A stretch of DNA of 64,000 nucleotides, taken from an uncultured Flavobacteriaceae bacterium. Its GTDB lineage: Bacteria > Bacteroidota > Bacteroidia > Flavobacteriales > Flavobacteriaceae. The stretch spans positions 124,001 through 188,000 of the forward strand of contig CANMXP010000002.1 of NCBI GenBank assembly GCA_947501845.1, in the 5' to 3' direction. Positions 7,714 to 15,953 of this stretch are shown here, one piece after another (within the stretch, counting starts at the first letter, position 1; each line of letters opens with the position of its first letter). The notes below the pieces were generated by a model that was not told the origin of the DNA, searched no databases, and saw nothing but the letters and a program-made list of their open reading frames with translations. The position numbers and the translations under genes were made by a program.

Positions 7714-9387
7714 TTAACTATTAAATTTTAATAAGGCCTTAAAGCCATTTCCTTTTGATGTTATAAAGTTAATGCTTCCTCCAATGCTAGCAATACGGGA
7801 TTCCACATTTTGCAGTCCGTTTAGTTTAACATCCTCAATTGAAACACCAATGCCATCATCTGAGTAGAGAATCTCTTTTTTTCTACGGTCTTCCTTAAAC
7901 ACAACGCTAACTACTTTGGCTTGACTGTGCTTCTTCATATTAACCAATAACTCCTGAACACTTCTAAAAACAGCCATTTTTTTATGATCTGGAACTTTAG
8001 ACCAATTAATAGTATCAATATTATTAGTAATTATTTTTGTGCCTTTACGGTTGTGCTGAATCAAAAGATGTTTAAGACTTTCTGAAAAATTGATTAAATC
8101 GATACTTGCAGTTTCTGTCGATATATCACGTGTACGAATGTAAAGGTCTTCTAAATTATTCAATAATGCTGTTTTTTTATTTACTGGTACCTCCAAATTA
8201 TTTTCAACAAAACTCATAACATCAGACATATCGTTTGCCAGTTCATCATGTACTTTTTTAGACATACGTGTTTCAGCCGTATAAACTTTCTTGATATTGT
8301 CCTTTTTATGTTTAGATTTTAGGATAAAATATAAGAATATGGATAGCAATGAAATAAAACTCGCTATTGATAAATAGAGAATTTTTAAACTCTTCTCTTT
8401 TTCTTTTGCAAGCTCATTCTCTTTTGCTATTTTTTCTTTTTCTGTGTAATCGTACTTCATTTTAGCATATTTATTCTCTTGTATTTGTTTTGCTAATGAA
8501 ATGCTATCCACAATTTTTATATACTCAACACTATTTCTGTTTTGATTTAAATCTATAAGACGTGACAGGGCATCTTTTATAAATGACGGGCTATTAACCA
8601 TCTTAGCTATCTCATAAGCTTTACTAGCGTAGTCTCTAGCTATTTTTAAATCTTCTTTGTCTTTATAAAACTCAACCAAATGCTTATAGCTTGCATAGAT
8701 TCCATGATTATCATTTATTACCATTCTTAGTTCCAGTGCTTCCTTTAATTTATCTAACCCCTCAGGTTTATTTAGTTTCGATTGAACAAAACCCAAATTA
8801 TCTAAGGCTCTAGCAAGTTGCTTTTTATCGTCCTGTAAAAGACTATTCTTATAAACCTTTAAAAATTCATTTTCTGCCAATTCATATTGATGCAATCGGA
8901 TGTATACCAGTGCTTTGTTATTTTGGATAATATTGATATCTTTTTCAAGTTTAGCTATTTTAAACCCTTCATCATAATACCTCATAGCCCCCTCATAATC
9001 TAACAATGCCATATAAATTCGCCCTAATTGATTGTACAAGCCAATTCTATGGCTTATAGCATTTTCAGACTCTTTTACAGATTCCAACAGTTTTAATGCC
9101 TCTACTACTGATATCTCTCCTCCGAAATAATCTCCCAATTCATTTTGTATAATGGCTATTTGTCTTAAATGCTTAATGGCAGATATAGTTTCATTTAATT
9201 TAATACTCTCATCCTTTTTTCTTTCATAAAAAGCGTATGCTTTAATAAGACTTGAATCTGTTGAAGGGTTATTGGCCATCTCGTAATAATAGCTTAGGCT
9301 ATCTATTTGCTGACTATGGATTAGGGAAGTAGCAAATCCATTTTTTCCAAAACAAAAAAAGAGGAATGATAATATAACATATTTCAT
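7714..9387 (-). CDS. TPR-containing sensor histidine kinase
   Basis: The 557-residue protein has a signal peptide (about 1-19) and a periplasmic array of tetratricopeptide repeats (about 30-300; e.g. ISHRIGLYNQLGRIYMALLDY and YDEGFKIAKLEKDINIIQNN). A coiled linker precedes one membrane helix (ILYLSIASFISLLSIFLYFIL, about 335-355). The cytoplasmic kinase is of the HisKA_3 class with H-box KVHDELANDM (His380). A HATPase follows with N-box VQELLVNMKKHS and G-box DDGIGVS. It would autophosphorylate and pass phosphate to the response regulator 9 bp downstream. The signal sensed by the TPR region is unknown. A tiny lipoprotein gene lies 34 bp upstream, probably in the same transcript. Confidence 0.9.
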   Translation of the reverse strand: MKYVILSFLFFCFGKNGFATSLIHSQQIDSLSYYYEMANNPSTDSSLIKAYAFYERKKDESIKLNETISAIKHLRQIAIIQNELGDYFGGEISVVEALKLLESVKESENAISHRIGLYNQLGRIYMALLDYEGAMRYYDEGFKIAKLEKDINIIQNNKALVYIRLHQYELAENEFLKVYKNSLLQDDKKQLARALDNLGFVQSKLNKPEGLDKLKEALELRMVINDNHGIYASYKHLVEFYKDKEDLKIARDYASKAYEIAKMVNSPSFIKDALSRLIDLNQNRNSVEYIKIVDSISLAKQIQENKYAKMKYDYTEKEKIAKENELAKEKEKSLKILYLSIASFISLLSIFLYFILKSKHKKDNIKKVYTAETRMSKKVHDELANDMSDVMSFVENNLEVPVNKKTALLNNLEDLYIRTRDISTETASIDLINFSESLKHLLIQHNRKGTKIITNNIDTINWSKVPDHKKMAVFRSVQELLVNMKKHSQAKVVSVVFKEDRRKKEILYSDDGIGVSIEDVKLNGLQNVESRIASIGGSINFITSKGNGFKALLKFNS

Positions 9388-9421
9388 TCCTCTAATGTAA
9401 TAACTAATTTTTATTTAACAA

Positions 9422-9577
9422 TCAACCTAGGTTTGGCGGTGGTGGTGGAATATTCCCTCCATCTCCACAACATTCAGGTTCTTCTGTTTGATATACATCT
9501 GTTACACTTTCTGGTGCACATGATGTAAAATTCGCTCCAATAAAAAGAAATACAAATACATATAAAATGGTTTTCAT
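9422..9577 (-). CDS. Tiny Pro/Cys-rich lipoprotein
   Basis: I found this 51-codon frame by eye. The protein MKTILYVFVFLFIGANFTSC... has a signal peptide with lipobox FTSC (Cys20). The mature peptide is only 32 residues: acidic (Glu/Asp-rich), with a Cys-Cys pair (ECCGDGG) and a run of five prolines before the end. It starts 34 bp before the histidine kinase, same strand. Its size, lipid anchor and place suggest an accessory or signal component of the two-component system, but that is inference. I cannot assign a family. Confidence 0.65.
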   Translation of the reverse strand: MKTILYVFVFLFIGANFTSCAPESVTDVYQTEEPECCGDGGNIPPPPPNLG

Positions 9578-9943
9578 TATTTTAAAGTTTTGTAAAGAGG
9601 TCCCCGTCCAAGTCTTTACTCAGATAATTTTGTTTACAGCAACCCCTTTGGGTTAGTAAATTTTCTTATTTTGGGAAGTGGAAAGTGTATCATGATAACT
9701 CATGGCTACTTCCCAAGGCAACCATTTGCATGTCACTTTACGGTTTTCCGCACGAATCAGTTATGTACATTTGTTATGTTAGCAAGGCATAACCTGAACT
9801 GATTCTGGAGCGAATTACGTGAGGTTTTGAAAAAATACTATTGACACACCCATGTCAACTTTTTGTCAACTTTTTGACACGCCAACAAATCACACACAAG
9901 TCATTAACCTACAACACATTAAACCCTTTAAAACTGTAAAATT
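9578..9943. other. Divergent regulatory intergenic region
   Basis: This is 366 bp between the lipoprotein/kinase unit (minus) and the gene at 9944 (plus). It holds the 11-bp tandem repeat at 9854-9880. I see no ORF, no clear TANNTTTG box in the right place and no terminator. Confidence 0.5.
9854..9880. promoter_or_regulatory. Tandem 11-bp operator-like repeat
   Basis: GTCAACTTTTT occurs twice back to back (9854-9864 and 9865-9875), followed by GACAC, and TTGACACA stands just to the left (9841-9848). Units of 11 bp put the GTCAA cores on the same face of the helix. TTGAC/GTCAA in both orientations suggests dimer sites. The repeat sits 64-90 bp before the GTG of the plus-strand gene. Confidence 0.45.
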
Positions 9944-10678
9944 GTGGAAATAGGTAAAGAAGAATTAATTCAGGAATTATTAGAATTAGTATTCGAAAAA
10001 GCTATAAAAGCATCCAAAAAAACGAATGCATATGGTATTTCAAAGTATCTTGAAGAAGTATTAAACTCAAAAATTGACATTAGAACATTTACAAGATATT
10101 TTAATGGCTATTATTTAAACAAAGAGAAGGAACAGAAAACTATTAGCGAACACAATCTGGATATTTTGAGTGAATATTTGGGATATGAGAATTATAAAAA
10201 ATTTGAATTAAACAGGGAATGTGAAATTGAAAAGAAAGTATTAAGGAGAGAAATTATAGATATAAATAAAAAACTAAGTAAAATAAAAAGAATAGGACTT
10301 TTAAGCAGCCTCGTTTTATTAATAGTAGCATTATTATTTATTTCAAAATATTATAAGAAGAACTGTATGATATGGGTTGATGACCATTATGAGAAGATAA
10401 GGTGCTCAGGTCTAGACAATGAGAAGGGGTTAAATGAGATTGTATTAAAAAAATTCAAGAAGATATGTGCTTGTAAAGATTCTATTTTTTTTAAAGATGG
10501 AAAACCAATAGTTCATTACACAAGGCATGATAATAAAATTGAATTCTTTACAAGTGATGGAGAGCACCCTTTATTTGAAGGTGTGTATACCAATCCTATT
10601 ACCAGAACTATTATAGAATCCAGAGTTAAACCATGTGATTCTACGAAAATGAACAAAAACGAATTAGTAGTAAAATAA
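9944..10678 (+). CDS. Single-pass membrane protein with helical N-terminal domain
   Basis: The 244-residue protein starts with GTG; no in-frame ATG precedes the conserved N-terminus. Residues 1-85 form a helical domain (ELIQELLELVFEKAIKAS...YGISKYLEEVL...DIRTFTRYFNGYY...LDILSEYLGYENY) that reads like a small DNA-binding or adaptor module. Then come a charged coiled coil (about 85-116), one membrane helix (LLSSLVLLIVALLFISKYY, about 119-137) and a 105-residue C-terminal domain, probably periplasmic, with Cys residues (KKICACKD). The layout resembles a membrane-tethered regulator or anti-sigma-like protein, but I recognise no named family. It is divergent from the two-component locus and shares its regulatory region. 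Confidence 0.7.
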   Translation: MEIGKEELIQELLELVFEKAIKASKKTNAYGISKYLEEVLNSKIDIRTFTRYFNGYYLNKEKEQKTISEHNLDILSEYLGYENYKKFELNRECEIEKKVLRREIIDINKKLSKIKRIGLLSSLVLLIVALLFISKYYKKNCMIWVDDHYEKIRCSGLDNEKGLNEIVLKKFKKICACKDSIFFKDGKPIVHYTRHDNKIEFFTSDGEHPLFEGVYTNPITRTIIESRVKPCDSTKMNKNELVVK

Positions 10679-11052
10679 AAAGGACTGCCTTAAAATATTT
10701 ATAATTGAGTATTGGAGGCTCTTCAACTGCACTCAATGTGACACTTGTCGAAACCAATTGTAGCCCATCAATAAGTTAACATAAGGACCACTGATAATGA
10801 GAATCTTACATTTCATCTAATGGAAATCGTTGTCTTTCAGACGAAGAATGAGGAAGAACCTACATTAAATGAGATTTCTCGTCGCTCGTCCCTCTCTCTG
10901 TCGAAATGACATAGTGCTAAAAATCAATAATACATATATTAAAAAATCAAATCAAGTAGTCTAGTTAAGTCAAAGATATTCAACATGCAATAATACCATA
11001 TAACAGCATATTTACTTTTGAAACATCTCTTTCTACTTATTTAGAACAATCT
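10679..11052. other. Intergenic region with decayed inverted repeats
   Basis: There is no gene in these 374 bp. CTTCAACTGCACTCAATGTG near 10721 and GAGATTTCTCGTCGCTCG near 10880, with TCGAAATGACAT close by, look like degenerate arms of the same intergenic family seen at 3261-3336 and 51793-51820. Confidence 0.45.
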
Positions 11053-11580
11053 TTATTTGTTCAACGGGATAACTGCACTTATTAAACTAAATGCTATCAA
11101 TATGATAGAGGCAGCAGCTGCATCATATAAATTTGGAACTAATTTCATTCCTGTGGTTACATAAGCCCAAATAACAAAAGCCAGACTGGAAACTAAAAGA
11201 TGGTTTATTTTGGGCTTTCCTTTTATTGCATGCCTATTTAAATATATGGGTGTTAAAATAAGGCACATAAAAAATATAATCCAGATAATATATCCGCGAA
11301 CATTTGTATTTTCTACCAATGGTACAAATCCAAACATCGCCAAATAACCTGCAATAATTTCACTAGGAATTAATCGGGAAATTTTTTCAAGATAACTGTT
11401 TACTTTATTGCTATCCTGTGAATCTTCAGAAGCATCTGACTCTTCGGGAGTCACTTTTCGATTATCTTCACTAAACACCTCTTCATCTAACTTATCAATA
11501 TTATCAACAACTTTATCAGATCGCTTGGAATAAGTATCCTGATCGGTTTTTTTTGATTTTTCATAAAATAATCTACTCAT
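11053..11580 (-). CDS. Small four-helix membrane protein of the caspase operon
   Basis: This 175-residue protein has two halves. Residues 1-62 are polar and acidic with no hydrophobic core, probably disordered (many Asp, Glu, Ser; Lys/Arg sites such as YSKRSDK). From about 63 comes KISRLIPSEIIAGYLAMFG and four membrane helices (about 71-90, 96-114, 126-143, 151-172). The I-P-S/A-E-I/V-I-A-x-Y-L motif is shared with a small membrane-protein family of unknown role. It is the last gene of the caspase-like operon, 32 bp after the amidohydrolase. A membrane effector whose tail is cut by the protease is one possible reading, not shown by sequence. Confidence 0.75.
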   Translation of the reverse strand: MSRLFYEKSKKTDQDTYSKRSDKVVDNIDKLDEEVFSEDNRKVTPEESDASEDSQDSNKVNSYLEKISRLIPSEIIAGYLAMFGFVPLVENTNVRGYIIWIIFFMCLILTPIYLNRHAIKGKPKINHLLVSSLAFVIWAYVTTGMKLVPNLYDAAAASIILIAFSLISAVIPLNK

Positions 11581-11612
11581 GATTGTTTCCTTTTAAAAGT
11601 TAGTATAATTGA

Positions 11613-13373
11613 TTAATTATATAAATAATTATCAGGGTTTAGCTGGGCTATTTTCACAAATTCATCATCGGTAAGGTTACCTTGGGTCTGCACAAGAAGA
11701 TTCTTTTCGGCTTTATGATTTCTCACCACATAAAAGTCTGTACCAAACAGTACCTTTTGTCCTAAAACAGGGTGGTTTATTGTCTGTCTAAGCAAATCAA
11801 AAACACCATCATCATGTAAAATATAACTAATGTCTGCATATACATTTTCATGCTGCAACAGCATACTACATATAATAGAATACCAGTCAACTTTTTTCCA
11901 ACAATCTTCAAGCTTTGTCCAACTTATATCTTTTGTATTGTCATCGGTATACAAAAATTCAATGCCATGGTTTGGGTTTTTAATTAGTGCATTACTATAA
12001 TGATAGCGATCTTTTTCAAGATACTTCTCCCACTGATCTTCACCTCCAAAATGCGCTAAGCAGACCTTAAGGTGTGATAAGTCACGCTCCATAGGCGTTT
12101 CTAAATCTTTATAACCAAATAGATCTTGTATATCTTTACTACATGTACTAACTTTAATTCTAAGCAACTCTTCTTTTAAAAGTACTAGGTAATTTAGTGG
12201 GTGCGTAAAATTAATCGAGAAGTCTTTATTTTTAGATTCTGGCAATAGTAATGCATCATACTTAGGGTCTGTATTTCTGGCATATTCTTTAAAAATAGGA
12301 TGCTTATCCCAATCCGTTTTTTTACGTCCTCTATAAAAGATAGTCCCTTTAATACAATGTGTCATAATAGGAATTTTTCTATCTGCAGCATATTTCCAAA
12401 GGGGTAATATGGCTTCGTCAAATGGATAATACCCTAATGCTGGATAAATTTTAAAGCCATTAAATTTATAATCTTCTATATAGGTTTTTATAAAACAGTC
12501 CTTAAGCACCACTTTTCCTGTCTTGAATTTTGCTGTATCATAAACTAAATAATCAGGTTCATCAGGAATTCTTCTAGGCTCTACAAACACAAAAGGCAAA
12601 ATAAGATCTTTATTGACACCTTTGATCTTCATATCTGCAAGTTCTTGCATTTGATATCTATAAGTGCTCTTAGGTTTTAAATTCCCAGCATCCATATACT
12701 TCATATCCATAGGCAATACAACAAACTTGGTCTTGGGTGGATACTGATCTTTTAAGGCTCCAAATATTCTACTCTGGTCTTTATATAAGGCAAACCTACC
12801 TAATAACAGATAACGATCTATGAGATCTTTAGTCATCTTACCAGGTAAGATACCAACCAATCTAAAAGCTCTTGTCGCAATAAAAATTATAAAATTACGA
12901 CCGCTTTTCACAAATAAACCGACTATGACTACTAATAAAACCTTTATATAAGGGTTGGTTATAGCTAATAACAAATAGCTTTCTTTCATCCAGCCTTCTA
13001 GTTTCAATATATACTTTAGAATAATATATTGTGAGGGGTCTGTAACAAAAGAAGCTAGCCAATTGAATACAATAAACAGGGCGTGTATTGTAATTACAAT
13101 TTTAATAAGCTTAATGCCCAGTGATAAAATTTTTCTATGTTGGAGCCAAATATTTAATAACGTCCAGTAACGTTTTTTTTGACGCGCTTCTCCCGTATAC
13201 TCTTCACTCTTATTTTTAACGCATATTTTATACAACTTGAGAATAAGTGGTGTATAAATTAAAAAGCTTAGCCACCTGGGAACAAACGTTTTTGCTAAAT
13301 ATGGAGGCACATGTTCGCCTTTAAAAATATGAGCATGGCAATTTACTACTGGTTTTTCACTTATTAATGGCAT
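11613..13373 (-). CDS. Membrane-inserted amidohydrolase-family protein
   Basis: The 586-residue protein starts with VVNCHAHIFKGEHVPPYL, giving the H-x-H metal motif (His13, His15) of the Amidohydrolase_2 TIM-barrel family. Later metal or catalytic positions are visible: IPIMTHCIKG (His about 338), VCLAHFGGEDQW (His about 441) and VLFGTDFYV (Asp about 547). Unusually, the region at about 80-160 carries at least two strongly hydrophobic segments (IKIVITIHALFIVFNWLASF; YIKVLLVVIVGLFV), inserted between the first strand and the rest of the barrel. This should tether the enzyme to the membrane. Family members hydrolyse C-N bonds or decarboxylate; the substrate here is unknown. It lies between the MBL hydrolase (25 bp) and the small membrane protein (32 bp). 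Confidence 0.8.
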   Translation of the reverse strand: MPLISEKPVVNCHAHIFKGEHVPPYLAKTFVPRWLSFLIYTPLILKLYKICVKNKSEEYTGEARQKKRYWTLLNIWLQHRKILSLGIKLIKIVITIHALFIVFNWLASFVTDPSQYIILKYILKLEGWMKESYLLLAITNPYIKVLLVVIVGLFVKSGRNFIIFIATRAFRLVGILPGKMTKDLIDRYLLLGRFALYKDQSRIFGALKDQYPPKTKFVVLPMDMKYMDAGNLKPKSTYRYQMQELADMKIKGVNKDLILPFVFVEPRRIPDEPDYLVYDTAKFKTGKVVLKDCFIKTYIEDYKFNGFKIYPALGYYPFDEAILPLWKYAADRKIPIMTHCIKGTIFYRGRKKTDWDKHPIFKEYARNTDPKYDALLLPESKNKDFSINFTHPLNYLVLLKEELLRIKVSTCSKDIQDLFGYKDLETPMERDLSHLKVCLAHFGGEDQWEKYLEKDRYHYSNALIKNPNHGIEFLYTDDNTKDISWTKLEDCWKKVDWYSIICSMLLQHENVYADISYILHDDGVFDLLRQTINHPVLGQKVLFGTDFYVVRNHKAEKNLLVQTQGNLTDDEFVKIAQLNPDNYLYN

Positions 13374-13398
13374 AAGGCTTTAATAATTAATTTATCAA

Positions 13399-14478
13399 TT
13401 ACAATTCTATTTCGATTCCATCTTTACCAGCTTCTGGATAAACCGTTTCATAATTATGAGCATTTTTGAGGACATTTATCCCCCACACTTCATTAATGGA
13501 AGACTTATAATTAAATATTAAACGTGTACCCGCTCCAGAGGTTTTTATAATTCGCGAAATGGTATCGGCTTTTGGGTGTTTAAAGGTTGACCCATTAGTA
13601 GAAATTATATAATTACTACAATTTATTTTTTCTAAAAGCTCGGGGCTGGTATTATGAGAACTTGCATGATGGGAAACCTTCATAAGATCAACATTTATTT
13701 TATGATCGGGATCTATAATATTGAGTGCCTTAACAAGTTGAGAAGGAAAGGCATCACCACAAAAAAGTATGGATTTAGTATTAAAAGTTGCTAAAAAGGC
13801 AATACTACTACCATTAGCTTCAGAATGATCTTCGTGGAAGGGTGTTTGTGCTAAAGCATTTATATCTGGGATATCTTGGCCAAAAACCTCATCTTCCTCC
13901 TCCTCTTCTTCAACAGGTGGTACGCCCCCTGGAACCATATTGGCTTTAGTAACTTCTTTCACCCATTTAGGTTTTAGGTCTTCCAAAAGTTCTGGAGTTG
14001 GAGACAATAGCGTTAATTCCATACCTCCAGGTAATGTTATTTTTGGTAGTACATCTGAATCTACAACAACTGCTTTATGACTAAAATCACTATTCCATGA
14101 AATCCCATGTTTTAGAATAGCCTGAGTGAGATGTTCTCCTTGTTTCGCACCGAAATCTTCATCATCTTCCTCAATTACCTCTTCTATTTTTGTTAAATGT
14201 TTAAACCCATTATACCAAAAATCGCGTACTTTAAAGCCTAGATCGTTTTCTTTAAGCAGTTTAAGAATCCCTGCAATATGATCTTTATCGATATGGGTTA
14301 CTACCATAAGTTCAAAATGCCTGTCATCTTCGGGAAGACTTTCAATCATCGCTTTAATATTGTGTCTAGTTCCAGCGGTTCCGCCGTCAATAAGTATGCG
14401 ACTAATATCTTGCCCATCTCCATACTCCATCCAAATACAGTCTCCGAATCTTGCAGGTAAAAATTTCAGTTTTATCAT
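13399..14478 (-). CDS. Metallo-beta-lactamase fold hydrolase (ComEC/Rec2-like)
   Basis: The 359-residue protein is cytoplasmic (no signal peptide or membrane helix). The metal motif is T-H62-I-D64-K-D66-H67, the HxDxDH variant seen in stand-alone ComEC/Rec2-type MBL proteins. FGDCIWMEYGDG precedes it near the N-terminus. Further conserved points are SILFCGDAF (metal Asp) and LMKVSHHASSHNTSPELL (metal His) in the last third. An acidic Glu-rich insert (PPVEEEEEEDEVFGQD, about 190-205) separates the two halves. The fold is used for nucleases, phosphodiesterases and other hydrolases; here the substrate is unknown. It begins 5 bp after the upstream gene's stop, within the caspase operon. Confidence 0.85.
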   Translation of the reverse strand: MIKLKFLPARFGDCIWMEYGDGQDISRILIDGGTAGTRHNIKAMIESLPEDDRHFELMVVTHIDKDHIAGILKLLKENDLGFKVRDFWYNGFKHLTKIEEVIEEDDEDFGAKQGEHLTQAILKHGISWNSDFSHKAVVVDSDVLPKITLPGGMELTLLSPTPELLEDLKPKWVKEVTKANMVPGGVPPVEEEEEEDEVFGQDIPDINALAQTPFHEDHSEANGSSIAFLATFNTKSILFCGDAFPSQLVKALNIIDPDHKINVDLMKVSHHASSHNTSPELLEKINCSNYIISTNGSTFKHPKADTISRIIKTSGAGTRLIFNYKSSINEVWGINVLKNAHNYETVYPEAGKDGIEIEL

Positions 14479-14483
14479 AATCT

Positions 14484-15953
14484 TTAATATTTATCTCCTT
14501 TTCTAAATTTTCTTATTTCGGCTTCTAAATCTATATTGGGAGATTTAATATTAATGTTTCTTAAATTGATTTTAGACTGTTTTAATTGATTGGCTGCTTT
14601 GTAAAGAGATTTATATTTTCTTCCTTCTTCAGACTCAAACATCCCCTCTTCTGCAACCTTAAACCTTGCTGATTCGTTGGTATCTGTAGTCATTTCAATA
14701 ATATCATTTTGTGTTAAATCAGTCATATCTATCATGGCTTTAACTGGGACATCATAAATGTAGGCTAGATTATTTGTGTCTCGGGGGATCCCTTTTCGAG
14801 ATTTTTTACTTGGTATTTCTGGATGTTCCCCATTGAACATAGTTACGGTAGAATTCCAATTTGCAGCTTCAGCATATGTACTTACCTTCAATAAGGCATT
14901 TTTCACCTCTTCGTCTTCTCTATTTGTGTATTTTAATAACTTAAGACCTTCTAAAAGCAATTTCAAACCTTCTGTGTAAATGGGGATACCTCGATCTACT
15001 GCTTGTAAAAGCCTGGATCGAACTTCGTTTAAATCCATACTTCCAGACTTCCTACCTTCTTTTATTAATTGCCATGCCCAAAGAACAGATCCATCTGGCA
15101 GCCATGCTTTCCAATTAGCAAGATTCTTTGCCCAATCGTGAAGTCTGTCAAATTTCTCCAGTCTTAATAGATAGTAGGCGCCAATTGCTGCGGCACTAGG
15201 GTTTCTTATTTTACCATACAATAATTCTTCGGCCGAAACCTCTTTTAAAGATGTTTGTTCATAAAGATCTTGAGCTTTTTCATTAGCATTATTACCTAAT
15301 AATGTGAGAATGGTTTCTGCTTCCCAGTTTTCTGTAGTTACTGTAATCTCAAGCGGATGTACAATTTTAGTGGGGCCATCATTTGGTTTTATTAAACATT
15401 TTAGCTCTTGAGCTGGTGGTAAAGCGATAAAACGCCACGGAATTTTAGGGCCTCCTACTTGTAAAAATTGTAACTCTTGATTAATACGGAACGTATAACT
15501 CACACCATCTTCATCCCATGAAGTAGAATCTGTAATATCAAGTTTCTTTACCGTCCATTGATTGTTTCTTAAATGCCAAAGACGAATCCAAGACCCTAAA
15601 TATTTTGTATCATTTAAATTGACTTTGGATGAAGTGGTTACTCGTTTTGACATGTGTGCCCACTCATGATTTTCGTGTGGGCTTATTTTGGAAAGATCGA
15701 ATTCCATATTATACTCAGCTTGAGAGTCTACTTTAACAACCTGCTCTATTTCTTTCCCTGAAGGCAATACAAGTGTAATGACATACATACCTGGATCTAG
15801 TTCTATAGATTCTGATTCTCTATTCTTAAGCCAAAAAGATGTCACTTCCTTAAAGTCTGCATCAAATACTTTTACTTTTTTGGGGATTTGTATTGCCTCA
15901 AAACTGTTAACGATGGCATGTATATTTAGACTGCTGCTCATAGTGGAAGACAT
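14484..15953 (-). CDS. Unknown scaffold-like protein of the caspase operon
   Basis: The protein has 489 residues from the first ATG. An ATG at 15941 makes an ATGA overlap with the caspase stop and is an equally good start (485 residues). I recognise no named family. Residues about 5-75 look like a beta-sandwich (KVKVFDADFKEV...IELDPGMYVITLVLPSGKEIEQVVKV), followed by a second beta-rich part to about 215. A helical region at about 240-330 contains NPSAAAIGAYYLLRLEKFDRLHDWAKNL and PDGSVLWAWQLI, similar in feel to repeat scaffolds. The C-terminus is charged and helical. There is no signal peptide or membrane helix. Coupling to the protease suggests a partner, sensor or substrate. Confidence 0.7.
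   Translation of the reverse strand: MSSTMSSSLNIHAIVNSFEAIQIPKKVKVFDADFKEVTSFWLKNRESESIELDPGMYVITLVLPSGKEIEQVVKVDSQAEYNMEFDLSKISPHENHEWAHMSKRVTTSSKVNLNDTKYLGSWIRLWHLRNNQWTVKKLDITDSTSWDEDGVSYTFRINQELQFLQVGGPKIPWRFIALPPAQELKCLIKPNDGPTKIVHPLEITVTTENWEAETILTLLGNNANEKAQDLYEQTSLKEVSAEELLYGKIRNPSAAAIGAYYLLRLEKFDRLHDWAKNLANWKAWLPDGSVLWAWQLIKEGRKSGSMDLNEVRSRLLQAVDRGIPIYTEGLKLLLEGLKLLKYTNREDEEVKNALLKVSTYAEAANWNSTVTMFNGEHPEIPSKKSRKGIPRDTNNLAYIYDVPVKAMIDMTDLTQNDIIEMTTDTNESARFKVAEEGMFESEEGRKYKSLYKAANQLKQSKINLRNINIKSPNIDLEAEIRKFRKGDKY

Noticed and set aside
11053-11580. Gasdermin homologue beside the protease
   Set aside because: The protein has four membrane helices and no beta-rich gasdermin fold; only an analogy in role can be proposed.
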